This document shows, piece by piece, positions 8,853-17,362 of a stretch of DNA of 64,000 nucleotides. Origin of the DNA: an uncultured Prevotellaceae bacterium (lineage in GTDB: Bacteria; Bacteroidota; Bacteroidia; Bacteroidales; Bacteroidaceae). A program made the position numbers and the translations under genes. The notes under the pieces were generated by a model. That model had not been told where the DNA came from. It did no database searches and saw nothing but the letters and a program-made list of their open reading frames with translations. Where the stretch lies: assembly GCA_945865175.1 (NCBI GenBank), contig CAMBDA010000006.1:1-64000 (forward strand), written 5' to 3'. The first letter of the stretch is position 1; each line of letters begins with the position of its first letter.

Positions 8853-11800
8853 ATGAAACAACTGTTCACTACACTTTTGGTGGCCCTGACCGCCATGTTC
8901 GGAATCGCCCCACTGCACGCGCAGGAAACCGAACTGGAAGGCAAGATTATCACCCTCGGGTCGAACGCCACCACGTTGGAAGAAGGGAAGTGGTACGTAC
9001 TGAGAAACTTCCTCACTTCTAGTTATGTCGTTGAAACCACCGGCAACAATCTGGCGGTGCAGACGGCCAACCCCGACAATACCGATGCCACGGCCAGCGC
9101 GGGCTATCTGATGAAGCTGGAAAAGCAGGCCGATGGCCGCTACCTCATCAAGACGGCACTGGGCAACTATGTGTGCAGGATGGGTAAGAGCAAGAACAAC
9201 GGCACTTCGGCCACCGCCGAGGAGGATGCTCCCTTCACCATCGAACCCATAGAAGGACGCCCCGGCCACTACACCCTGCTGAGCACCCTGGCCTCCGGCC
9301 TGAAGTACTACATGCAGGTGGACGGCGGCCAGCTGGGCGGCATAGCCACCAAGGGCGGTGCCAACAGTACGCGCGACTGGGTGATTCGCGAAGCCAATCT
9401 GACAGCTACCAGCGAACTCACGGGCAAGGATTATGTGAACTACATCCTGGGCAAGGGAGGTCTGGTGCGCCTGACCAACCGCCGCAGCAGCAACTACAAC
9501 CTGGCCGACAACGGCGAGAAGACCCTGGGACAGGTGATAGACAAGACCAGCCGCCAGCAGGTGTGGATTCTGGAGAAGGACGGCGCGGGCTACACCCTGC
9601 GCAACGGACAGACAGGCCGTTTCCTGAACGATGACGACAACTACCGTTCGCCCAGCACCTCGCCCACAACCATCTACATCCAGTTCAGTCCCAACAACTC
9701 GGGCACCAGCAGCTGGATAAACATCTGCGAGGAAAACAAGTTTGACGGCATGAAGTGCCTCAACGAGAACGGAAACTCACCCGAGGACCTCTACCAGTGG
9801 AGCGTGGCCGGCGATGCAGGCTCTGACTGGACCATCAGCGAAGTGGAGGAGTTCACCCTGACGGAGATAGAGGAGGCCCTGAAGGCCAACTCCAAGTACA
9901 AGGTGGTGGAAGACGGAAAGATATACCATATTTATAATATGGGCTATGGCACGGTGATGTTTGAGAACCTAAACGGCAACCGTGTGAGCTGCCAGGCCAT
10001 GGACGAAACCAAGTATGCCCAGTACTGGCGTGCCGAGGCCAGCGGTTCCAAGTTCTTCCTGAAGAACCTTGTCACCGGCCGCTATCTGAAGAAACAGAAC
10101 GGTGCGCTGAGCAGCATGTACACCACCACTGAGACCAGTTCCTCGTCGGTCAACGGCTTTACGCTGAAGAAGACCGACGACCCCACTGAGAACACCTATG
10201 CCATTGTGGACAACGGCAGTGTGGGCCTGCATTGCGATGCCAACAGTAATGTGGTGGGATGGTATACCGACAACGACAACAGTATCTGGGGCTTTTCACC
10301 CGTGGAACTGACCGACGAGGAGATTGCGGCAGCCCAGAAGAACTACATGGACTATCTTGAACTGAGCAGCAATCTGGAGACCTACGCCGCCCATGTGCAG
10401 GCCCTCTTCACGGATGCTGCATGTACGGTGCTGAAGGACGAGGTGCAGGCCCTCAGCGATGAGGAACTGGCCGCCAATGCCGACTATGCAGCCCTCACGC
10501 CCGCGCTCCAGGCCATGGTGCTGAAGGTGAAGAACAACACCTGGCAGCAGTTTACCAATGAAAAGACCGGCTACACGGCCGACTACGAGCGCTTCTTCCG
10601 CGTGGCCGACTACAGGGTGTACAGCCACTATCAGCTGATGGCCGACGTGAAGTATGCGGGCATGAGCAACTGGTTTGGCCGTCTGTCCAACCCCACGGGT
10701 ATCACGGGCTATGCAGGCGACATCGTCTACATCTTTGTGGATGCTGAGCCCAGCGCAGACTGTACGCTGGCTGTGGAGGCCGTGACCGGCACCAGCAGCA
10801 CGGGCGCACAGACCCCGCTGCATGCCGGACTCAACGCCATCCTGCTGGGCGACCAGACCAACCTGTACATCTTCTATCAGCTGAACGATCCCGAGAAGTA
10901 TCTGGCCGACTATCCCGACATCAAGATCCACATCGAAGGCGGACGCCTGAACGGCTACTGGGATGCCACCCGTGGCATGACCAACGCCGACTGGAAACTG
11001 CTGCAGCAGGACCTGCTGAAGGAAAGCCCCGTGCTGAACCTGAAGAACGACCATCTGGTGTTCTGCATGAACTCGGAGGTGGTGCAGCAGAGCGAGCCCA
11101 ACGAGATGGAGGGCCTGATGCGTGTGTGGAACACCATCCTCACCAACGAGGAACGCTACATGGGTCTGGACGAACTGGAAGGCCGCTACAACAACATCTG
11201 GAACTGCTTCAGCGTGACCTACAACTACATGTTCGCCACCACTTACGGTACCTATTACAACGAGAACACCCTGCCCACCGTGATGAACTACTACAGCCTG
11301 ACCCATCAGGGAGAAGGCAACGAGGGTGGCGCCATGTGGGGACCCAGCCATGAAATCGGCCACAACCACCAGAACGTCATCAACATCATCGGTACCACCG
11401 AGGCCAGCAACAACATGTTCTCCAACATCAACCAGCATGAGCAGGGCGTGAGCACCACCCGCTGGCGTTCGCCCGGTGTGAACTTCGACCATTTCAATGC
11501 AGGCGACGACTGGTACAAGCGCGACATCGGCATCACCACCCGCATGTTCTTCCAGCTCTACCTCTACTTCCACGAGATGAAGAACGACACCACCTTCCTG
11601 CCCCGCCTGTTCAAGGCCATGCGCAAGAATCCGCTCGACAAGCACGGCGACGGATGGGACAACTCGCTGGTGACACCCGAAGGCGAGACGGGCGGATGGA
11701 AGAGCTACGGCCGCACCGACTATCTGCAACTGGCCAAGACCATCTGTGATGTGGCCCAGGCCGACCTGAGCGAGTTCTTCGAGTCGTACGGTATGTTTGT

Positions 11801-13001
11801 GCCCGTGGAGAACTGCTACGTGGGCGACTATGCCAACTATTTCGTCACCACCACCCAGGCCGATATCGACGAGGCCAAGGCCTACATGAAGAAATACCCC
11901 AAGAAGCTGGGCAACATCATGTTTATCGACGACCATATCGCCACCAACCAGGCGGCTACTCCCGATCCGCGCTTCGAGGCAGTGCCCGCAGCCAACGGAC
12001 TGAAGGTGAACTGCGGAACGTATGACGGTTGCAAGATGGGTACGGCCGGCGAAGTGGGCCAGTACAGCGACTACAAGCAGACCTTCGAGAATACCGACTA
12101 CTACTATACCTGCAGCGACTACACCCGCAAGGTTTCCATCAACAGGAATGCCAAGGGAGCCGTGGGCTTCAAGGTGTACGACCTGGACGGAAATCTCGTG
12201 TACTTGTCGAACAACAAAACTTTCACCCTTCCGAAGGAAATCTACAATGCAGGCTTCATCGTGAAGGCAGCCGAGGGCAACGGCAACGACATCATCGTGC
12301 CGCGCAGCAAGTACAAGGTGCAGGCCGAGATGTACTACTCTGGCCAGGAAGAGAGCCGCACCGTGTATGTAGACAGTACCCTGCAGGCCGTGCCCGCCAA
12401 CGCCCTGCTGGTGGTGGAGTCCGGACAGGAGATTGAGACACCCGAACAGGTGAAGGCTGTGGACAATGTGGTGGACGAGAACGGAAAGGCCGCCTGCATC
12501 CGCATCGATGGCAACAGCGCATGGCAGAGCCCCGTGGACATCCAGGCCGCTAGTGTAGTGTTTACCAAGGACAATGAGGGCATGGCCGCCCTGAGCCTTC
12601 CCTTTGCCGTGACTTCGGCCGAAGTGCCCGGCCTGCGCACAGCCACCTATGTGGATGGTGTGCTCAGCATCGAGGCTGCCGACCAGGTGGCTGCCGGACA
12701 GCCCGTGGTGGTGGAAGGCGACACCCAGATTACCCTGGCCCATGCCACCGTGGTGAAGTCGGCTTATGCTGAGCAGGAGCAGGTGAACGTACTGTCACCC
12801 GACGGACAGTCGGTGGTGATGGTGGAGAAGGCATCGCCCTTCCTCTACAATATGGCCAATGCCACCGGCATCGGACAGTTGCAGGCAGAACCCACTGTGA
12901 AGGGAGGTGCCGTGTACGACCTGCAGGGTCGGCGTGTGCCTGCCTCTGCAGTACGCAAGGGACTCTACATCATGGACGGCAAGAAGGTGATGAAGCATTG
13001 A
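8853..13001 (+). CDS. secreted M60/enhancin-family zinc metallopeptidase with T9SS-like tail
   Basis: A 1382-residue secreted protein. I chose the ATG at 8853 because it opens directly on a signal peptide (MKQLFTTLLVALTAMFGIAPLHAQ) and lies downstream of the -7 element; the frame stays open further upstream without one. Residues 833-837 are HEIGH followed by NHQN, and Glu850 is 12 residues beyond His837. This matches the M60 gluzincin motif HExxH-x(8,28)-E, with the zinc site in the GPSHEIGHNHQN block. Residues 25-480 look like several trefoil-like or ricin-like repeats (for example SRDWVIREAN). The C-terminus (GAVYDLQGRRV...GLYIMDGKKVMKH) is a T9SS-like sorting tail. Characterised Bacteroides M60 enzymes cleave mucin-type O-glycoproteins, so a mucinase role is likely but inferred. 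Confidence 0.85.
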   Translation: MKQLFTTLLVALTAMFGIAPLHAQETELEGKIITLGSNATTLEEGKWYVLRNFLTSSYVVETTGNNLAVQTANPDNTDATASAGYLMKLEKQADGRYLIKTALGNYVCRMGKSKNNGTSATAEEDAPFTIEPIEGRPGHYTLLSTLASGLKYYMQVDGGQLGGIATKGGANSTRDWVIREANLTATSELTGKDYVNYILGKGGLVRLTNRRSSNYNLADNGEKTLGQVIDKTSRQQVWILEKDGAGYTLRNGQTGRFLNDDDNYRSPSTSPTTIYIQFSPNNSGTSSWINICEENKFDGMKCLNENGNSPEDLYQWSVAGDAGSDWTISEVEEFTLTEIEEALKANSKYKVVEDGKIYHIYNMGYGTVMFENLNGNRVSCQAMDETKYAQYWRAEASGSKFFLKNLVTGRYLKKQNGALSSMYTTTETSSSSVNGFTLKKTDDPTENTYAIVDNGSVGLHCDANSNVVGWYTDNDNSIWGFSPVELTDEEIAAAQKNYMDYLELSSNLETYAAHVQALFTDAACTVLKDEVQALSDEELAANADYAALTPALQAMVLKVKNNTWQQFTNEKTGYTADYERFFRVADYRVYSHYQLMADVKYAGMSNWFGRLSNPTGITGYAGDIVYIFVDAEPSADCTLAVEAVTGTSSTGAQTPLHAGLNAILLGDQTNLYIFYQLNDPEKYLADYPDIKIHIEGGRLNGYWDATRGMTNADWKLLQQDLLKESPVLNLKNDHLVFCMNSEVVQQSEPNEMEGLMRVWNTILTNEERYMGLDELEGRYNNIWNCFSVTYNYMFATTYGTYYNENTLPTVMNYYSLTHQGEGNEGGAMWGPSHEIGHNHQNVINIIGTTEASNNMFSNINQHEQGVSTTRWRSPGVNFDHFNAGDDWYKRDIGITTRMFFQLYLYFHEMKNDTTFLPRLFKAMRKNPLDKHGDGWDNSLVTPEGETGGWKSYGRTDYLQLAKTICDVAQADLSEFFESYGMFVPVENCYVGDYANYFVTTTQADIDEAKAYMKKYPKKLGNIMFIDDHIATNQAATPDPRFEAVPAANGLKVNCGTYDGCKMGTAGEVGQYSDYKQTFENTDYYYTCSDYTRKVSINRNAKGAVGFKVYDLDGNLVYLSNNKTFTLPKEIYNAGFIVKAAEGNGNDIIVPRSKYKVQAEMYYSGQEESRTVYVDSTLQAVPANALLVVESGQEIETPEQVKAVDNVVDENGKAACIRIDGNSAWQSPVDIQAASVVFTKDNEGMAALSLPFAVTSAEVPGLRTATYVDGVLSIEAADQVAAGQPVVVEGDTQITLAHATVVKSAYAEQEQVNVLSPDGQSVVMVEKASPFLYNMANATGIGQLQAEPTVKGGAVYDLQGRRVPASAVRKGLYIMDGKKVMKH

Positions 13002-13034
13002 GCCGCATTTTCCGCCATCCGGTAGGATAAGAAC

Positions 13035-13086
13035 AATCCCCGCTCATTCCGAACCCTCCTACGGGGTAGGAAGGGCGGGGATTTTT
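13035..13086 (+). terminator. intrinsic terminator with nested stem
   Basis: AATCCCCGC (13035-13043) pairs with GCGGGGATT (13075-13083), and the T-run continues to 13086. Between them CCTCCTAC and GTAGGAAGG can form an inner stem. Confidence 0.75.
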
Positions 13087-13137
13087 GTGTCTGCAGGGCA
13101 CTGGAGCAAAATAATCCGCAAGATTTTCCCGCTTTCG

Positions 13138-13169
13138 TTTGGCCGTTTCATCAAGTTGTTGTATTTTTG
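13138..13169 (+). promoter_or_regulatory. Bacteroidetes-type promoter for the membrane protein-PD40 lipoprotein operon
   Basis: TTTG (13138-13141), a 20-base spacer, then TATTTTTG (13162-13169). The -7 element overlaps the only earlier in-frame start, a TTG, so translation must begin at the ATG at 13200, about 24 bases after the predicted transcript start. Confidence 0.75.
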
Positions 13170-13199
13170 CGCATAATAACAAACAGAACACCCCAAACC

Positions 13200-14813
13200 A
13201 TGGCAATGAATAATAAAAGAAACAATAATCCCCGCAGGGCGGCAAGGCCGGCTGCCCCTGCGCCCGCCCCTGCTCCGGCCAAGCCGAAACGCAAATGGCT
13301 GCTGCCCGTCATCCCGCTGTTCTTTTTGATGATATGGGGATGGGCGTGGCTCTATTATGGCGATGTACTGCGCATCGCGCGCGAGGAGAGCTTCTGGGTG
13401 TGCGATGCGTCGCAGATGAAGTTCCTGCTCGACCAGTCGTACGGTTCCCTCTGGTATGTGGGCCGTATGCTGCTGCAGCTGTTCCGCTATCCGCTGCTGG
13501 GCGGATTGATGCTGGCAGCCATGCTCAGCGCCTGCTCCTGGCTGGTGGGCTACTGGCTGCGCTTGTCACCCCGCTGGCGCTGGGTGCAGTATCTGCCCGT
13601 GCTGGCCTATCTGGGTTTTGTGTCCTATCTGGGGCTGGACATCTTCTATGAAGCCGAGACAGGACACCTGTTGGGCATTCCCGTAATGGCATTGGCCGTG
13701 CTGACGGTGGGAGGCGTGCTCATACGCTGTTTCAGCCGCAAGCCTTCCCCGGCCTTTGTGCGTGTGCCCCAGGACGAGACCCCCAGGCAGAACAGGGTGC
13801 AGCTGGCCGTGTGTCTGGCCGGTATGCTGGCTGTGGTGGCATTCACACAGTGGCAGCGCCCGTATCTGCGTGTCATCACCAAGATGATGGTGGCCCAGAA
13901 GAACCAGGACTGGCAGACCATCCAGGAGACTGCCCGCGCCAATGCCATGCAGAGCAACCGTCCGATGGCAGCGTATTACGCCATGGCACTGGTGCAGACC
14001 GACCAGGTGGGTGAACGCGTGTATGACATACGGCTCGATTATGACAGCCTCTTTGTACACGGATGGGACGGCCACCACAACAATGCCCTCAACCTCTATC
14101 AGCCCGAAGGCGACTATTATGCCGGACTGGTGGAGACCTGCTACCACCATTGCTATGAGCAGATGATGATGAGCGGGCCCACTGTGGCCAAACTGGAACT
14201 GATGACCAAGTGTGCCCTGCTGCGCAACGAGTGGCAGCTGGCCCGCAAATACCTGCGCATCCTGGGCGATGTGCCCTTCGAAGGGGCGTTCTGTGAGAAG
14301 TATGGCCCCATGGTGGAGCACAACGAACGGGTGAATGCCGACCCGGAGATGGCCATGGTGAGAATGCTGGAGCCCCTCCATGACTCCTTTGAGAACCTCT
14401 ACCAGCAGCCCGTCTTCATGGGCTACAACCTGAGGCTCTATGAAGGGCGCAGCATGAATGCGCTGAAGAACAGTCTGGCCGTGTGTCTCTACACCAAGCT
14501 GATGCCCGACTTCACTGCCCGCCTGGAACCGCTCCGTGGCACCATGCCTCCCGAAAACTTTGCCGATGGCATCCTGCTGGTGGCCGCCAAGCAGCCCCAG
14601 TTGGAGAAGATGTTTACAGGACTGGACTTCCGTGCCACCCGACTGGGCGGTTTCATGTCGGAAGTGCAGCCCTATATGAAGGACCGCCCCGGCAATGCCA
14701 AGAAACTGTTTGAAAAATACAAGGGCTATTACCCCTATTATTACTTCTTCGGCAACCTCAAGGCCACCAAGAAGAAGACAACCACCAGCACCTCCAATTC
14801 GGGTGTGAACTAA
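13200..14813 (+). CDS. multi-pass membrane protein with large soluble C-terminal domain (DUF6057-like)
   Basis: A 537-residue protein starting MAMNNKRNN. A Pro/Ala-rich basic N-terminus (PAAPAPAPAPAKPKRK) leads into a first membrane helix near residues 33-52. Four more hydrophobic segments fall at about 80-110, 118-136, 150-167 and 200-217. The last 310 residues are soluble and helical, with Trp/Tyr-rich TPR-like pairs. It resembles uncharacterised Bacteroidales proteins annotated DUF6057; I recall that family from memory and could not check it. It lies 15 bases upstream of the PD40 lipoprotein gene, behind its own promoter, so the two are probably co-expressed and may form one envelope complex. 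Function is unknown. Confidence 0.7.
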   Translation: MAMNNKRNNNPRRAARPAAPAPAPAPAKPKRKWLLPVIPLFFLMIWGWAWLYYGDVLRIAREESFWVCDASQMKFLLDQSYGSLWYVGRMLLQLFRYPLLGGLMLAAMLSACSWLVGYWLRLSPRWRWVQYLPVLAYLGFVSYLGLDIFYEAETGHLLGIPVMALAVLTVGGVLIRCFSRKPSPAFVRVPQDETPRQNRVQLAVCLAGMLAVVAFTQWQRPYLRVITKMMVAQKNQDWQTIQETARANAMQSNRPMAAYYAMALVQTDQVGERVYDIRLDYDSLFVHGWDGHHNNALNLYQPEGDYYAGLVETCYHHCYEQMMMSGPTVAKLELMTKCALLRNEWQLARKYLRILGDVPFEGAFCEKYGPMVEHNERVNADPEMAMVRMLEPLHDSFENLYQQPVFMGYNLRLYEGRSMNALKNSLAVCLYTKLMPDFTARLEPLRGTMPPENFADGILLVAAKQPQLEKMFTGLDFRATRLGGFMSEVQPYMKDRPGNAKKLFEKYKGYYPYYYFFGNLKATKKKTTTSTSNSGVN

Positions 14814-14828
14814 GACCAAGCAAAAGAC

Positions 14829-16379
14829 ATGATGGACATGAGAACCCTATACAAGAGAAAGCCCGTGCTGGGCCTGTGTCTGGCGGCATTGTGCCTGATG
14901 ACCGCCTGCAAGGATGCTGTGGAGGTGCCTGCCACCTTCGACACCCTGCAACAGAAGGCAGCCATCTTCCCCGATTATGAGGACGTGGTGGTGCCCCCTA
15001 ATATCGCTCCGCTCAATTTTATGCTCAACGACTCGGCGGCCAAGGCCTGTGTGGTGTGCCTCAAGGGTGAAGGCGAGCCCGTGGTGGCGGGAGGCGAGGA
15101 CTGCAAGGTGATGATAGACACCCTGCAGTGGCGCACCCTCCTGCAGGCCAACAAGGGCAAGGACATTCAGGTGAGCGTGTATGCCCGCCATGAAGGAGGC
15201 TGGGTGAAGTATCAGGACCACCGGTTGCATGTGGCCCCCGAGGACATCGACCGCTACCTGAGCTACCGTCTCATAGAGCCGGGCTATGAACTGTATCGCC
15301 AGCTGGGGCTCTACCAGCGCGACCTCTCGGGATGGGACGTGCACACCATCTACGAGAACAACCGCACGTATGACGAGAAGAACAACCATTGCATCAACTG
15401 CCACAACTACCAGAACTACAGCACACAGCACATGCTCTTCCATGTGCGTGCCAATCATGGCGGCACCATCATGGTGGACGGGGCGGAGGCCCACAAGGTG
15501 CAGATAAAGGACAGCACCATCCTTACGGCAGGGGTGTACCCCTCGTGGCATCCTACGCTCAATATGGTGGCTTTCAGTACCAACCGTACGGGACAGACCT
15601 TCCATCTCTACCACCGGGAGAAGATTGAGGTGATGGATGAGGCCAGCGACCTGCTGCTCTATGACGTGGACAAGAACGAGGTGCGCCATATCCTGCGCTC
15701 GCGGGATGATATGGAAACCTTCCCCTGCTGGGCACCCGATGGCAGGATGCTCTATTACTGCCAGTTCCATACGCAGGGGCTGATAGACCTGAATACTGTG
15801 CCCGACAGTCTGGTAGCCCGTGAGATAGCCATCCGCTACAACCAGGTGCGCTACAATCTGATGCGTGTCAGCTTTGACCCCAAGACCCTGGCCTTTGGCG
15901 CGCCCGAAAAGGTGCTGGACGCAGCCTCCATGGGCAAGAGCGTGAGTGTGCCCCGTGTTAGCCCGGACGGACGCTATGTGCTGTATACCCTGGCCGACTA
16001 TGGACAGTTCCATATCTGGCACAAGAGCAGCGACCTGTGGGTGAAGGACCTGCAGGCCGACACCTGCTACGCCCTGTCGGCAGCCAACAGCAAGGATGTG
16101 GACAGCTATCACACCTGGAGCAGCAACGGACGCTGGATCGTGTTCAGCAGTCGCCGCGACGACGGGAACTATACGCGCCCCTATATCGCCTATTTCGACA
16201 ACAGGGGCCAGGCCCACAAGGCCTTCATGCTGCCACATGAGGACCCCGAGGAAAGCATCCTCCTGCTCAAGAGCTACAATGTGCCCGAACTGACCCGTGA
16301 CAAGGTGGGCGTGACACGCAACACCCTGCGTGAGTGTATCTATGCGTCCGACGGCGAGAAGGCCAGGTATGTGAGATGA
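14829..16379 (+). CDS. PD40 (TolB-like) beta-propeller lipoprotein with a CXXCH motif
   Basis: A 516-residue lipoprotein with lipobox LMTAC (Cys27 from the first ATG; starts at 14832 or 14838 are equally possible). At least four PD40 blades are visible in the second half, with core patterns PSWHPTLNMVAFSTNR, PCWAPDGRMLYY, SPDGRYVLYT and WSSNGRWIVFSSRR. A CINCH sequence at residues 188-192 precedes the propeller; CXXCH is the covalent attachment motif of c-type haem. His is abundant nearby (HMLFHVRANH), so a metal or haem ligand set is plausible. Proteins of this kind are annotated TolB-like translocation proteins in Bacteroidales, but the role is unknown. It is the second gene of an operon with the membrane protein upstream. 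Confidence 0.75.
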   Translation: MMDMRTLYKRKPVLGLCLAALCLMTACKDAVEVPATFDTLQQKAAIFPDYEDVVVPPNIAPLNFMLNDSAAKACVVCLKGEGEPVVAGGEDCKVMIDTLQWRTLLQANKGKDIQVSVYARHEGGWVKYQDHRLHVAPEDIDRYLSYRLIEPGYELYRQLGLYQRDLSGWDVHTIYENNRTYDEKNNHCINCHNYQNYSTQHMLFHVRANHGGTIMVDGAEAHKVQIKDSTILTAGVYPSWHPTLNMVAFSTNRTGQTFHLYHREKIEVMDEASDLLLYDVDKNEVRHILRSRDDMETFPCWAPDGRMLYYCQFHTQGLIDLNTVPDSLVAREIAIRYNQVRYNLMRVSFDPKTLAFGAPEKVLDAASMGKSVSVPRVSPDGRYVLYTLADYGQFHIWHKSSDLWVKDLQADTCYALSAANSKDVDSYHTWSSNGRWIVFSSRRDDGNYTRPYIAYFDNRGQAHKAFMLPHEDPEESILLLKSYNVPELTRDKVGVTRNTLRECIYASDGEKARYVR

Positions 16380-16419
16380 TATAACACAATATTAATTGCA
16401 TTAAAATACCATTTGAATT

Positions 16420-17211
16420 ATGAGAGTCATTATCGAGAAAGACTATGCTGAGCTGTCCCGATGGGCAGCCGAGTATGTGGCAGCACGCATCAATGCCGCC
16501 AATCCCACTGCTGAAAAACCTTTCAAGCTGGGTTGCCCCACGGGAAGCTCTCCGCTGGGACTGTACAAGCACCTCATCGAGCTGTATAAGGCAGGCGAGG
16601 TAAGTTTTGAAAATGTCATCACCTTCAACATGGACGAGTATGTGGGCCTGCCCGAGGAGCATCCCGAAAGCTATCACAGCTTTATGTGGACCAACTTCTT
16701 CAGCCACATCAATATCAAGAAGGAGAACGTGCATATTCTCAATGGAAATGCCGAGGACCTGGCAGCAGAATGCGCTGCTTATGAGCAGGCCATTGTCGAG
16801 GCCGGAGGCATTGACCTGTTTATGGGTGGCATCGGCCCCGACGGACACATCGCCTTCAACGAGCCCTTCAGCAGCCTCACCAGCCGTACACGTGTGAAGA
16901 GTCTTACCACTGATACCATCATTGCCAACAGCCGCTTCTTTGACAACGATGTGAACAAGGTGCCCAAGACTGCCCTGACCGTGGGCGTGGGTACCGTGAT
17001 GGATGCCAAGGAGGTGCTCATCGTGTGCAACGGACATGGCAAGGCACGTGCCCTGCAGCATGCCATCGAAGGGGCAGTGAGCCAGGAGTGGACCATCAGC
17101 GCTCTGCAACTCCATCCCCATGCCATCATCGTGTGTGACGAAGCTGCCACCGATGAACTGAAGCACGGCACCTATAAGTATTTCAAGGACATCGAGAAGG
17201 ACAATCTCTGA
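16420..17211 (+). CDS. nagB: glucosamine-6-phosphate deaminase
   Basis: A 263-residue cytoplasmic enzyme converting glucosamine 6-phosphate to fructose 6-phosphate and ammonia, the entry of amino sugars into glycolysis. The E. coli active-site positions are conserved with identical numbering: Asp72 in NMDEY, Asp141 and His143 in GPDGH, Glu148 in FNEP. The phosphate-binding GCPTGSSP loop is near residue 38. Length is normal for the family. It lies 40 bases after the lipoprotein gene and ends in a strong terminator. Its presence fits use of N-acetylhexosamines from mucin-like glycans, but nagB is also widespread as a housekeeping gene. Confidence 0.96.
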   Translation: MRVIIEKDYAELSRWAAEYVAARINAANPTAEKPFKLGCPTGSSPLGLYKHLIELYKAGEVSFENVITFNMDEYVGLPEEHPESYHSFMWTNFFSHINIKKENVHILNGNAEDLAAECAAYEQAIVEAGGIDLFMGGIGPDGHIAFNEPFSSLTSRTRVKSLTTDTIIANSRFFDNDVNKVPKTALTVGVGTVMDAKEVLIVCNGHGKARALQHAIEGAVSQEWTISALQLHPHAIIVCDEAATDELKHGTYKYFKDIEKDNL

Positions 17212-17232
17212 TTGGTCCCTGTTATAGTGGCT

Positions 17233-17261
17233 GCGGAGGGTCTATAGCCCTCCGCTGTTTT
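17233..17261 (+). terminator. intrinsic terminator after nagB
   Basis: GCGGAGGG (17233-17240), a 7-base loop, CCCTCCGC (17248-17255), then TGTTTT. Confidence 0.85.
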
Positions 17262-17303
17262 GTATACCCAAATTTGTCGGGACGCATGACAGCCCGCAAT
17301 CGC

Positions 17304-17335
17304 CTTGCCTTTTCCAAAAATAATCCGTACCTTTG
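17304..17335 (+). promoter_or_regulatory. Bacteroidetes-type promoter for topB
   Basis: CTTG (17304-17307), a 20-base spacer, TACCTTTG (17328-17335). Predicted leader to the ATG at 17363 is about 20 bases. Confidence 0.7.
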
Positions 17336-17362
17336 CACCGCGAAAGAGAAACAGCCAAGTAA

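Noticed and set aside
10296..12743. 815-codon reverse frame opposite the M60 peptidase
   Set aside because: Same reason; antisense to the HEIGH-containing domain, with no recognisable domain.
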